From contig CACMKG010000003.1 of NCBI GenBank assembly GCA_902614235.1, positions 1 through 64,000 of the forward strand: 64,000 nucleotides of DNA, written 5' to 3'. The DNA is from an uncultured SAR86 cluster bacterium (GTDB lineage: Bacteria; Pseudomonadota; Gammaproteobacteria; Magnimaribacterales; AG-339-G14). Position 1 is the first letter of the stretch, and each line of letters opens with the position of its first letter. The translations under genes and the position numbers were made by a program. The notes beneath the pieces are model-generated. The model had not been told where the DNA came from and did no database searches. It saw only the letters and a program-made list of their open reading frames with translations. Shown piece after piece: positions 17,430-25,924 of the stretch.

Positions 17430-18017
17430 AATAGCCAAGGACTTTACAAGTTCAATTTCTTTAAATTTGTCGGACTCCTTTGCAAAGCAATATATTTCAT
17501 ATGGAGGTCTACCGCCGTCCTCGGGATTTGGGAAAACGTCATGAATTGCAAGCAACCCGCCGGAAACTAAATGCTTGCTCCAGTTGTCAAAATCGTTTTT
17601 GGCAGCTTCCATGCTATGGCCTCCATCAATAAATAGAAGACCCAGGGGAATTTCCCAATTTTCAGAAATTTCTACTGAATCACCAATGATTGGAATTATA
17701 TTTTCAGAAAAAGAAGATTTTTGAATGTTTTTTAAAAATTCAGGTAAAGAATTGAATCTATTTAATCTAGGATCAAATAAGTCCTCATCATGATATTCTT
17801 CTCCAACTTGATGCTCTTCAGAGCCAACATGATGATCTAAAGAAAAGATATAGCTATTGTTTTTATTGCATGCTTCTGAAAATACTAAAGCCGATTTACC
17901 ACAATAAGTACCAATTTCCAAAGCTGGACCCAAAGAAGAAGTTTTGCCAATTAAACTTGAAAGTTTTTTTGCTTCAGTATCATCTAGAAAACCTTTAACC
18001 TTATCCAAATATTCCAT
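17415..18017 (-). CDS. Class I SAM-dependent methyltransferase (Methyltransf_24 type)
   Basis: This protein has about 200 residues with the MdmC/Methyltransf_24 pattern: ALEIGTYCGKSALVFSEA (motif I), FSLDHHVGSEEH, then LLFIDGGHSMEAAKNDFDNW and GGLLAIHDVFPNPEDGG. The DGGHS and HDVF pieces are metal- and substrate-site features of that family. I start it at the ATG at 18017; a longer reading from 18137 would run through the start of the divergent hydrolase gene, and its extra 40 residues look non-native. It converges on the toroid gene with a 15-base overlap. It probably belongs functionally to the same cluster though it is on the other strand. The substrate is unknown. Confidence 0.8.
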   Translation of the reverse strand: MEYLDKVKGFLDDTEAKKLSSLIGKTSSLGPALEIGTYCGKSALVFSEACNKNNSYIFSLDHHVGSEEHQVGEEYHDEDLFDPRLNRFNSLPEFLKNIQKSSFSENIIPIIGDSVEISENWEIPLGLLFIDGGHSMEAAKNDFDNWSKHLVSGGLLAIHDVFPNPEDGGRPPYEIYCFAKESDKFKEIELVKSLAILEKV

Positions 18018-18040
18018 AATTAAATATAGTTTAAGAAATA

Positions 18041-18946
18041 ATGACTGATAAAGCCAAAGCGTCTCGAGAAAAAATCTTATTGAATGAGGAAAGTTTTTCT
18101 TATCTTTTTTTTGAGGGAAGCTCTCCTCAAAATCCAATCATTTTCTTTCATGCAACTGGACTCAATGCCGCAACCTATTTGAACTTGTTAACAAAGATAT
18201 TTGAAGATTTTGATGGAGAAAGATCTATTTATGCTTTTGATCAAAGAGGCCATGGGTTGAGTTTAGCTGAAGCTGATCATACAAAATTAAAATCTTGGAA
18301 ACAGTTCTCAAAAGAGGCTATTTCTTTTTTAAATTCTCTTGATCATGAGAGTGTTGACCTTATGGGGCATTCAATGGGTGGAATAGTAGCTTCAGAAGTG
18401 GCTAGTCAATTAAAACTTAAAGTTCAAAATTTAATTATGCTGGAACCGGTTTTATACTACGCGCCGAAAGATGTAATTAAATTAAAACTGAAAAATTTTT
18501 TAAATTTTGACGATTTGAGCGCTTCCAATAAATCCTCGAGCGCAAAGCAACGAAGAAACAATTTTGCTAGTTTTGAAGAAGCTATCGAGCATTTTACTGG
18601 ACGGGCAATGTTTGCAAGTTGGCCTGAAGAATCAATTATGAATTATTTGGAGGGTGGACTGGTGAAAAAAGAAGGAAGTTTCTTTCTTTCTTGTGATCCA
18701 GCTTGGGAGGCAAAAACTTTTCAAACAGTAACTTTTGATACCTTTAGATTTTTAAAAAAAGCAACTTGTCCAGTTTTAATAATAAGAGGCGACAAAGAAA
18801 CTTCAACTTTTACTGATGAAGCAAAAGACGCTTTGCTGAATAAAGATAGAATATTAATTGAAGAATATAAAGGAACTCATTTTCTTCCCATAGAAAATGT
18901 CGAATTAGTTTCCTCAAGAGTATTTGATTTTTTACACAAAGATTAA
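18041..18946 (+). CDS. Alpha/beta hydrolase
   Basis: This is a 301-residue alpha/beta-hydrolase fold protein. The oxyanion-side FFHATGLNAATY, the strand YAFDQRGHGLS, the nucleophile elbow GHSMGGIVAS and a late catalytic pair are visible, with Asp in IIRGDKETST and His in GTHFLPIEN. Hydrolases of this sort act on esters, lactones or C-C bonds; the substrate is not predictable. The start lies 23 bases from the divergent methyltransferase gene, leaving almost no room for two promoters. It precedes panB by 24 bases in the same direction and may be co-transcribed with panBC. Confidence 0.88.
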   Translation: MTDKAKASREKILLNEESFSYLFFEGSSPQNPIIFFHATGLNAATYLNLLTKIFEDFDGERSIYAFDQRGHGLSLAEADHTKLKSWKQFSKEAISFLNSLDHESVDLMGHSMGGIVASEVASQLKLKVQNLIMLEPVLYYAPKDVIKLKLKNFLNFDDLSASNKSSSAKQRRNNFASFEEAIEHFTGRAMFASWPEESIMNYLEGGLVKKEGSFFLSCDPAWEAKTFQTVTFDTFRFLKKATCPVLIIRGDKETSTFTDEAKDALLNKDRILIEEYKGTHFLPIENVELVSSRVFDFLHKD

Positions 18947-18970
18947 TGTTAAAGTTATTTTTTACTTCAA

Positions 18971-19786
18971 ATGGCTAAAACGCAATCTAATAAAACAGTT
19001 TCCCTGCAGACTTTTAGAGATCTTAAACAAAAAGGAGAAAAGTTTGCTGCATTGACTTCCTATGAAGCAACTTTGTCTTCTATGATGTGCGATGCCGGCG
19101 TGGAACTTATTCTTGTTGGAGATAGCTTGGGTATGGTGATTCAAGGTCACGATTCTACCGTCCCAGTTTCAATGGAAGATATTTTGTATCATTTAAGATG
19201 CGTAAAGTCGGGAAATAAGGGAGCCCATTTAATGGCAGATATGCCATTTATGAGCTATGCAACAGAGCAACTTGCATATGAAAATGCCACAAGGTTAATG
19301 CAAGCTGGAGCAAATTCGGTAAAAGTGGAAGGCGGGGAAGTAATTCTTAAAATAACAGAACTTTTGTCAGAAAGAGGAATACCTGTTTGTGCTCATATGG
19401 GGCTCACCCCTCAGTCGATAAATAGAATAGGAGGTTTTTTTGTTCAAGGCAGAGATCCCTCCTCTCATTCAAAAATAATAGAAGAAGCGTTGAGTCTGGA
19501 GAGCGCAGGAGCTGAGCTTTTATTATTAGAATGTATCCCAAACGAATTAACAAAAAAAATCTCTCAGGTCATTAAAATTCCAACGATAGGAATTGGAGCA
19601 GGATTAGAAACGGATGGGCAAATTATGGTCGTGCATGACATGCTCGGAGTTTCTTGTTTAGAAAAGCCTCCGAAGTTTATAAAAAATTTTTTAGAGAAAA
19701 ATAACTCCATTTTTGAAGCGCTAGAGGATTACGTTAATTCGGTAAAATCGTCGACTTTTCCAGCTAAAGAAAATTGGTTTGATTAG
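18971..19786 (+). CDS. panB: 3-methyl-2-oxobutanoate hydroxymethyltransferase
   Basis: PanB transfers a hydroxymethyl group from methylene-THF to 2-oxoisovalerate, giving ketopantoate, the first committed step to pantothenate and CoA. It is a 271-residue TIM barrel with the family motifs ALTSYEATLSSMMCDAG, LVGDSLGMVIQGHDSTVPVSM (Mg2+ ligand Asp), SVKVEGG, AHMGLTPQS and IGIGAGLETDGQIMVVHDMLG. The stop overlaps the panC GTG start by one base, so the two are translationally coupled. The 2-oxoisovalerate it uses is also the IlvE substrate. No panD or panE is in the window. Confidence 0.97.
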   Translation: MAKTQSNKTVSLQTFRDLKQKGEKFAALTSYEATLSSMMCDAGVELILVGDSLGMVIQGHDSTVPVSMEDILYHLRCVKSGNKGAHLMADMPFMSYATEQLAYENATRLMQAGANSVKVEGGEVILKITELLSERGIPVCAHMGLTPQSINRIGGFFVQGRDPSSHSKIIEEALSLESAGAELLLLECIPNELTKKISQVIKIPTIGIGAGLETDGQIMVVHDMLGVSCLEKPPKFIKNFLEKNNSIFEALEDYVNSVKSSTFPAKENWFD

Positions 19787-20637
19787 TGAAAGTTATCAAA
19801 AAAATTGACGATTTAAAAATTATTAATAAAAAAAGGCCAATTGCTTTAATTCCAACTATGGGAAATTTACATGAAGGTCATCTAAGTTTAGTCAAACAAT
19901 CAATTAACTTGCAGTTAAGTCCTTTAGTAACTATTTTTGTAAATCCTCTTCAGTTCGGTCCTAATGAAGATTTTGAAACATACCCTAGAACGATCAAGCA
20001 AGACAAAGAAAGTCTTGAAAAACAAAAATGTGAGTTTCTGTTTCTTCCAGAAAAATCGGAAATATTAGAAGGCATAAAAAAATTAAAAGCTCCATATTCA
20101 AATTTTTTATGTGGAAAGAAAAGACCTGGGCATTTTGATGGGGTAATAACGATAGTGAATCGCTTTTTTGAGTTAATAAAACCAGAATATTGTTTTTTTG
20201 GGCAAAAGGATTTTCAACAACAACTAATTATCCATAATCATTTAAAAGAGAATAAGCTATCTACAAAATTAGTTATTGGTGAAACAGTCCGAGATGCAAA
20301 TGGACTTGCGCTGTCATCTCGAAATAATTATTTAACTCAAAGTGAACAAAAAGATGCGTCAATTATTTATAAGTATCTACAAGAAATAGCTGATCAACTG
20401 AGACAAGTTCGTTCCGATTCTTCAAAAGACCTTTCAATGAGCGCTCTGATGGTTTGTGAAGAATATAAAAAAAAATTTGAAGATAAAGGTTTTGAAATTG
20501 ATTACTTGGAAATTATCAATGCCAAAAACTTAGAACAATCCAAGAAAGACGATACCGATTTGCTCATTGCAATTGCGACTCACTTTAAAGGAGTAAGATT
20601 GATAGATAACTTGCCATGTGATTTATCTTTTTCTTAG
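19786..20637 (+). CDS. panC: Pantothenate synthetase
   Basis: PanC joins pantoate and beta-alanine with ATP through a pantoyl-adenylate. The 283 residues are typical. The nucleotidyltransferase HIGH-type motif appears as PTMGNLHEGHLSLV near residue 25. Further family pieces are TIFVNPLQFGPNEDF, RPGHFDGVITIVNRFF, FFGQKDFQQ and LALSSRNNYL with the KMSKS-like region. The start codon is GTG, sharing one base with the panB stop. The 3' end overlaps the convergent acyltransferase gene by 15 bases. Confidence 0.96.
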   Translation: MKVIKKIDDLKIINKKRPIALIPTMGNLHEGHLSLVKQSINLQLSPLVTIFVNPLQFGPNEDFETYPRTIKQDKESLEKQKCEFLFLPEKSEILEGIKKLKAPYSNFLCGKKRPGHFDGVITIVNRFFELIKPEYCFFGQKDFQQQLIIHNHLKENKLSTKLVIGETVRDANGLALSSRNNYLTQSEQKDASIIYKYLQEIADQLRQVRSDSSKDLSMSALMVCEEYKKKFEDKGFEIDYLEIINAKNLEQSKKDDTDLLIAIATHFKGVRLIDNLPCDLSFS

Positions 20638-21513
20638 CAAGTTATTAGGATAAAAAGATTCCTCGCCGTCGGGTCTATTTTTAAATCGTCTATGCGGCCA
20701 TAGATAATTATCTGGATTTTTTCTAATAAACTCCTCTATTTCAAAGTTTATAGTTCTCAAATCATCTTCTAAATTTTTTCCTAATACGTTTAATTTTTTA
20801 AAATTTGCAAAATATTTTTGATCCTTTTTTTCTAGCGAAAACATGTAGACATCGCAATTAGTTCTTCTAACAGCAATGTAAGGAAATTTTACCGTTAATG
20901 CCTTATTTCCAAAGAAGTTAACAAAGATAGAATTTTTAAAGCCATAATCTTGATCAGGCGCATATAAACAAGCTTTACCTTTTTTTAAAAAATCCATAAG
21001 CTCGAGAATTTCTCTGGGACTGAAGATTCTTTCTGCAAATTTTTCTCTACTTGATACAAATAGGTTATCAACAATTTTATTCTTCTGTTTTTTAGCCATA
21101 CCTGAAACAGGCATGAATAAAGATGACGCCCTTACTACCAAGTCTAAGTTTGGATTGTGCATGAACAATAAAAGCTTCCCTTTTGAGTTGTCCATGTCAG
21201 AACATTCGTTATAAACATCGTCGAAATTAACTATTAATTTTTTCAGTTTCCTGTTGGACATCCAAGATGCATTTAAAAATTCAAATAAAGCCTCACCAAG
21301 TCTGTAAAAACTTTCTTTCAAAATTAAATTAATTTCTGTTGAGTTTTTTTCAGGAAAACATTTTTTTAAATTCCATCTAGCAATTTCTTTTCTTTCTCTC
21401 GAAAGCGAAAAAAAAACGAAACCTAGAAATTTTCCCAAAAGAAACTGAAGTCTTCTAGGGAGCAAATTGAGAATTTTCAGTACAAAGAAAATTAAGTATT
21501 CTATTAATTTCAT
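20623..21513 (-). CDS. LpxL/HtrB-family lipid A acyltransferase
   Basis: This is a membrane-bound lysophospholipid acyltransferase family enzyme that adds a secondary acyl chain to lipid A precursors on the inner face of the inner membrane. It has 296 residues. A hydrophobic N-terminal anchor (YLIFFVLKILNLLP) is followed by the arginine-rich RERKEIARWNLKKCFP typical of HtrB, the catalytic HX4D as HNPNLD (His119-Asp124) and YAPDQDYGFKNSIFVNFFG, another conserved block. It is divergent from waaA, which makes the Kdo-lipid A acceptor, so the two form a lipid A pair. Lauroyl or myristoyl specificity cannot be told. Confidence 0.9.
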   Translation of the reverse strand: MKLIEYLIFFVLKILNLLPRRLQFLLGKFLGFVFFSLSRERKEIARWNLKKCFPEKNSTEINLILKESFYRLGEALFEFLNASWMSNRKLKKLIVNFDDVYNECSDMDNSKGKLLLFMHNPNLDLVVRASSLFMPVSGMAKKQKNKIVDNLFVSSREKFAERIFSPREILELMDFLKKGKACLYAPDQDYGFKNSIFVNFFGNKALTVKFPYIAVRRTNCDVYMFSLEKKDQKYFANFKKLNVLGKNLEDDLRTINFEIEEFIRKNPDNYLWPHRRFKNRPDGEESFYPNNLLRKR

Positions 21514-21574
21514 TATTGCCGTTTATAAAACTGTATATTTATAACATTATCCTATTTAGTCTAGAATCACCCTA

Positions 21575-22840
21575 ATGATCTTTTTTTATAATTTATTAAC
21601 TTTTTTTTACCTGCCTATTGCTCTAATAAAATTATTTTATAAAAAGAATTTTTCTTTTGAAGAATTTAAAAGAATATTAGAGAGATTTGGACAATTCAAA
21701 CTCTCTGGATTTGATCACAATAAGAAAACTTTTTGGTTGCATGCCGTATCAGTTGGTGAAGTTAATACCTCAATCGATTTAATTAAAAAATTAAAAAAAA
21801 TATTCCCTAACGCTAATATTCTTGTAACCACGACAACAAAGACAGGTTCAAATAGATTAAAGCAAATTTTTAAAGAAGAAGTTTTTCATCAATACTTGCC
21901 TTTTGATATTGTTTATTTCGTAAATAAATTTTTGCGCTTCTGGAAGCCAGATTGTTTAATTTTAATTGAAACAGAAATTTGGCCAAATTTAATCTTTCAA
22001 TGTTCCAATAAAAAAATTCCTGTTCTTTTGTTAAATGGTCGTCTTTCAACTAAATCTCTAACTAACTACCAAAAACTAGAAAATTTATCTAAAAAAACTT
22101 TTTCCAAAATAGATATGATCATCGCTCAAACAGATCAAGATAAAGAAAATTTCAGCACTCTTGGAGCAAATCTAAATAATATTCATGTTGATTCTTCGCT
22201 AAAATTTGATGCTCTAGAGTTGAATTCATTAGAAAGTACATTCTCTTACGATAAAAATTTGATTGAAGAAAAGAAAATAATTACCTGTGCTAGCACTCAC
22301 CCAACAGAAGATGAAATTTTGTTTGAAAGTTTTCAGATTCTAAATGACGAATCGACGCATTTAGTTTTGGTTCCTAGACATCCGGAAAGAGCTATTGAGA
22401 TATCAAAATTTCTGTTTAAAGAGGATGTCTCTTTTGCTTTATTAAACAACAACGATACTAAATTTTTAGATCTCAATAACAAAGTGACCATTGTAAATGA
22501 AATTGGACACCTGAATTTTCTTTATTCAATTTCGCGTCTTGCTTTTATTGGTGGAACACTCATAGAGCATGGAGGCCAAAATTTTTTAGAGCCAGTAAAG
22601 CATGGTATCCCAATTTCTTCAGGAGATAGCGTTTACAATTTCCAAGAAATTGCCGATAAATTACTTGAATTGAATATTTTAAAATATGGAAATAATGCAA
22701 AAGAAATTGCGTTGATTTGGAATGCAGCCCTTGAAACAGAAAATACTGAATTAATAAAAGAAAAAAGTGTTAGATATATTGCTTCTCAACAAGGCTCAGT
22801 AAATAGATCAGTTAAAAAAATAATGAGATTTATAAATTAG
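21575..22840 (+). CDS. waaA: 3-deoxy-D-manno-octulosonic acid transferase
   Basis: WaaA (KdtA) adds Kdo to lipid IVA, starting the LPS core. It is a GT30 enzyme of 421 residues with an N-terminal membrane anchor (FFYNLLTFFYLPIALI) and RFGQFK, the catalytic-region WLHAVSVGEVNTSIDLI, VTTTTKTGSNRLK, LIETEIWPNLI and, in the C-terminal CMP-Kdo half, LVPRHPERA, FIGGTLIEHGGQNFLEP. The fit is complete along the length. It is transcribed away from the LpxL-type gene across a 61-base AT-rich spacer. Confidence 0.96.
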   Translation: MIFFYNLLTFFYLPIALIKLFYKKNFSFEEFKRILERFGQFKLSGFDHNKKTFWLHAVSVGEVNTSIDLIKKLKKIFPNANILVTTTTKTGSNRLKQIFKEEVFHQYLPFDIVYFVNKFLRFWKPDCLILIETEIWPNLIFQCSNKKIPVLLLNGRLSTKSLTNYQKLENLSKKTFSKIDMIIAQTDQDKENFSTLGANLNNIHVDSSLKFDALELNSLESTFSYDKNLIEEKKIITCASTHPTEDEILFESFQILNDESTHLVLVPRHPERAIEISKFLFKEDVSFALLNNNDTKFLDLNNKVTIVNEIGHLNFLYSISRLAFIGGTLIEHGGQNFLEPVKHGIPISSGDSVYNFQEIADKLLELNILKYGNNAKEIALIWNAALETENTELIKEKSVRYIASQQGSVNRSVKKIMRFIN

Positions 22841-22851
22841 TTTTAAATTCT

Positions 22852-22880
22852 TTGAATACATCGAAATTTAAGAGTAATAT
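22852..22880 (+). promoter_or_regulatory. Candidate promoter of the PII gene
   Basis: TTGAAT (22852-22857) and TAATAT (22875-22880) are separated by exactly 17 bases in the 87-base spacer between waaA and the PII gene. AGAGGACAAGAAAG immediately before the TTG start gives a good ribosome site. No sigma-54 (GG-N10-GC) element is evident here. Confidence 0.45.
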
Positions 22881-22927
22881 GGATCTATACCCCCAATAAC
22901 TATTAATCTTTAGAGGACAAGAAAGAT

Positions 22928-23266
22928 TTGAAATTTATTGTTGCGATTATAAAACCAATAAAATTAGAAGATGTACGTGCGGCCTTAGGTGATGCCGAAT
23001 CTTCAGGTATGACTGTTTCTGAAGTGAAGGGTTTTGGAAGGCAAAAAGGTCAAACTGAACTTTACCGTGGAACTGAATATAAAGTTGATTTTCTTCCTAA
23101 AATGAAAATAGAACTAGCAGTTTCAGACTCAGAAGTAGATAACGTAATAGAGGCCATACGTGGGGTAGCCAATACAGGCAAAGTTGGAGATGGAAAAATT
23201 TTCGTCTATTCTCTAGATGACGCGGTTAGAATAAGAACTGGCGAACAAGGAGAAGAAGCTTTATAA
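22928..23266 (+). CDS. glnB: Nitrogen regulatory protein PII
   Basis: PII is a trimeric signal protein that senses 2-oxoglutarate, ATP/ADP and, through uridylylation, glutamine. It has 112 residues. The T-loop QTELYRGTEYKVDFLPK contains the uridylylation site Tyr51, and GVANTGKVGDGKIFVY is the PII C-terminal signature. The start is a TTG at 22928, inferred because the protein must begin MKFIVAIIKP and a strong AG-rich ribosome site precedes it. No amtB follows, so GlnB is favoured over GlnK, though sequence alone does not settle this. It is functionally linked to GltBD at the left end of the window. Confidence 0.95.
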   Translation: MKFIVAIIKPIKLEDVRAALGDAESSGMTVSEVKGFGRQKGQTELYRGTEYKVDFLPKMKIELAVSDSEVDNVIEAIRGVANTGKVGDGKIFVYSLDDAVRIRTGEQGEEAL

Positions 23267-24883
23267 GCTTTGCATATATTTATCAGCTGTTTCTTTGGCC
23301 CACTTATAATTTGCTTTTCCATTAGGAGCTCTTTTTACTTCATCGACAAAAATAACTTCTTTCGGCAATTTATATCCTGACAAATGAGATCTTGCAAAAT
23401 TTACTAGTTCGTCAGCGTTAAGATTTGATTCGTCCGACGAAACAACTGCTACAACTTTTTGGCCAAACTTTTTATCTTCAACACCAACTACCAGAGAATC
23501 AATTATTTGAGAGTGTTTTTTTAAGGCCTCTTCAACTTCTTCAGGATAAACCTTTTCTCCTGCAGTATTTATACAATTACTTCCCCTTCCTAATAATTTT
23601 ATAGTTCCGTCAGCATCAACAGTTGCATAGTCGCCAGGAAAACTATATCTAACTCCTTTGTACTCTTTAAAAGTTTCGTCAGATTTTTTTTGATCTTTGT
23701 AATAACCTTCTGGAACTAATCCGGAGGTGCCTATTTTCCCCATTTGGTCAGATCCAGGTTCAACTTCTTCGCCTTCATCAGTAACTACAATTACACCAGG
23801 ATTGATTGAAAATTTTGCAGTCTTAACAGGGTTTTCTCTATTAGAAACAGCAGAGCCCATACCACCTTCAGAAGAACCCATAGCATCTATTAAAGTTATA
23901 TCTGCATGCTCCAACAATCCTTCTTTGACTTCAGCACTCCACATCACTCCACTCGAAATCATACTTCTCAAAGAAGATAGATCATATGGCGTACCTTCAT
24001 TTTTGGCTTTGTTAAGGGATTCTAAAATAGGCCGAGCAAAAGCATCACCAACGATCACAATATTATTAATTTTTTGATCTTGTACTTTCTGCAATAAAAG
24101 ATCTGGATCAAAGCCGAGTTGTGGAATAGTAACGCAACTACCTCCTGAAAAAAATGGAACTAAGGCACCAAGCCACATGCCTGTTCCATGCATAAGAGGG
24201 CAGGCCACGATTGTTTTTGATAGCGTGCCTTTGGATGAAAGCTCGGTAACGGTCTTCGATATATCAAGGTGACTTTCTGGAACATCAAAACCCATGGCAA
24301 AAGCAGTTTTTAAAAGGGAGCTCATAAAAGCACCTTGTTTATACATTACCCCTTTTGGCATGCCAGTAGTCCCACCTGTATAAAGCATATATATGTTGTC
24401 CTCGCTTCTAGTTTTTCTTTTTAAAGAAGGATTTTGAGAAATTATTTCTTCATACATATAACAATTTTCTAAATCTAAAAGTTCTTTGCCGCCTACCTGA
24501 ATATAGGCCTTTATGTTTGGTAATTGATCGGCTATTTTTTTAATTCTTTCAGCATAAGAGTTTTGAAAAAAGACAACTTCAGAATCTGAATTATCCAACA
24601 AGTAAATAAGTTCTTCTTCGACATATCTATAATTTACATTTATTGGGACTCCTTCTACTTTGAAGGTTGCAAATTGAGCTTCAAGGTATTCATTTGAGTT
24701 GTGAAGATAGAGTCCAACTTTAGAATTATTAGAAACTGATTTCTCATTCAGAAAGTTTGCTAATTTAGCAGCTCTTTCTTCATATTCTTTCCACGTTTTG
24801 ACGTTATCGTCGCAAATCAATGCAGGTTCATCAGGTATATGATCTGAAATAGTTTCCCAAACGCTCGCAAAATGCATTTCCAT
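23261..24883 (-). CDS. Acyl-CoA synthetase (AMP-forming)
   Basis: This adenylate-forming ligase of 540 residues activates a carboxylic acid to acyl-AMP and then acyl-CoA. The P-loop-like A3 motif is YMLYTGGTTGMPKGVMYKQG. Others are GHTG-equivalent GMWLGALVPFFSGG, MGSSEGGMGS (A5), GDYATVDADGTIKLLGRGSNCINTAGEKVYPEEVE (A7-A8) and the catalytic lysine end RAPNGKANYKWAKE (A10). The pattern resembles FadD3/steroid- or medium-chain-type ligases more than the classical long-chain FadD; the substrate is unknown. A ribosome site GGGAGAGAAAT precedes the start. It overlaps the PII gene tail to tail by six bases. Confidence 0.9.
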   Translation of the reverse strand: MEMHFASVWETISDHIPDEPALICDDNVKTWKEYEERAAKLANFLNEKSVSNNSKVGLYLHNSNEYLEAQFATFKVEGVPINVNYRYVEEELIYLLDNSDSEVVFFQNSYAERIKKIADQLPNIKAYIQVGGKELLDLENCYMYEEIISQNPSLKRKTRSEDNIYMLYTGGTTGMPKGVMYKQGAFMSSLLKTAFAMGFDVPESHLDISKTVTELSSKGTLSKTIVACPLMHGTGMWLGALVPFFSGGSCVTIPQLGFDPDLLLQKVQDQKINNIVIVGDAFARPILESLNKAKNEGTPYDLSSLRSMISSGVMWSAEVKEGLLEHADITLIDAMGSSEGGMGSAVSNRENPVKTAKFSINPGVIVVTDEGEEVEPGSDQMGKIGTSGLVPEGYYKDQKKSDETFKEYKGVRYSFPGDYATVDADGTIKLLGRGSNCINTAGEKVYPEEVEEALKKHSQIIDSLVVGVEDKKFGQKVVAVVSSDESNLNADELVNFARSHLSGYKLPKEVIFVDEVKRAPNGKANYKWAKETADKYMQSL

Positions 24884-24966
24884 ATTTCTCTCCCAAAAGC
24901 TTTTTTAATATCGTTTTGATTCTAAGTTATCATTTATTTCAATTAGAACTCAAGATAAATTAAATT

Positions 24967-25884
24967 GTGGAAACTTTAAAACCTATCATTTCAATTATTG
25001 GGCCTACTAACACCGGCAAAACGTCCTTGGCAATTGAACTTTCTCAGAAGCTAGATGCGGAAATTATCTCGGTTGATTCAGTTCAAATATACAAGCATGC
25101 AAATATCGGGAGTAATAAATTAAGTCCAAATAATTTAAGAGATTACCCCCATCATTTAATTGACTTCTTGGAGCCCACAGATTCATATTCAGTAGGAAAT
25201 TTTAGGAACGATATTTTAAAAATTATTAGCTCTCTTGATAAAAAGAATAAATCTGCGATTCTTGTCGGAGGATCAATGATGTATTTCCACTCTTTGTTCA
25301 ATGGAATTTCAGAGTTACCTAAAAACGATCCAAAAGTGAGAAAAAAACTCGATGAAGAACAAAAAAAGCTAGGACTCAAACATTTATTTAATAAGCTTCA
25401 AAAAATAGATAAAGAATCTGCAAAAAATATTCATGCAAACGATCAGCAAAGAATAAAAAGATCCTTGGAAATTTATATGCTTTCTGGAAAAACTCATACC
25501 GAGTTAAAAAAGAACTCATTAAATTCCTTTCTAAATAGAGACTTTTTAAATTTTGCCATTGTCCCTGAAGATAAAAAGTTATTTAAAAAAAACCTGAAAG
25601 AGAGATTTCTAAAAATGTTGGATGAAGGCCTTATAGAAGAAACAAAATACTTAATCGATAATTTTTCAAAAAATATAAAAGTTCTTGGTTCAGTCGGATA
25701 CAAACAAATTGTAGATCACTTAGACGGAAAAATTTCTAAGGAAGAAATGATAGAAAAAGCTACCAACGCTAACTATCAACTTTCAAAAAGACAAATTACT
25801 TGGTTGAAAAAGTTTGAAATTAAAGAAACTTTTTTCGCGAATCAATCGAATATGGTTATAAAAATTCTAGATTATTTAGAATAG
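24967..25884 (+). CDS. miaA: tRNA dimethylallyltransferase
   Basis: MiaA transfers a dimethylallyl group to N6 of A37 in tRNAs that read UNN codons. It has 305 residues. P-loop GPTNTGKTSLA, the DSVQIYKHANIGSNK motif, HHLIDFLEP, LVGGSMMYFHSLFNG and the C-terminal RQITWLKKF are family landmarks. The start codon is GTG, a position forced by the P-loop distance. It is followed after 40 bases by hflK. In most gammaproteobacteria hfq and hflX lie in between; both are absent here. Confidence 0.96.
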   Translation: METLKPIISIIGPTNTGKTSLAIELSQKLDAEIISVDSVQIYKHANIGSNKLSPNNLRDYPHHLIDFLEPTDSYSVGNFRNDILKIISSLDKKNKSAILVGGSMMYFHSLFNGISELPKNDPKVRKKLDEEQKKLGLKHLFNKLQKIDKESAKNIHANDQQRIKRSLEIYMLSGKTHTELKKNSLNSFLNRDFLNFAIVPEDKKLFKKNLKERFLKMLDEGLIEETKYLIDNFSKNIKVLGSVGYKQIVDHLDGKISKEEMIEKATNANYQLSKRQITWLKKFEIKETFFANQSNMVIKILDYLE

Positions 25885-25924
25885 TTAAGTTCCATTCTTA
25901 TCATGAAAGCCTTAGAATACGATC

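Noticed and set aside
17415-18137. Longer 240-residue reading of the minus-strand methyltransferase starting at 18137
   Set aside because: The extra 40 residues overlap the start of the divergent hydrolase and look unlike a methyltransferase N-terminus; ATG at 18017 is preferred.
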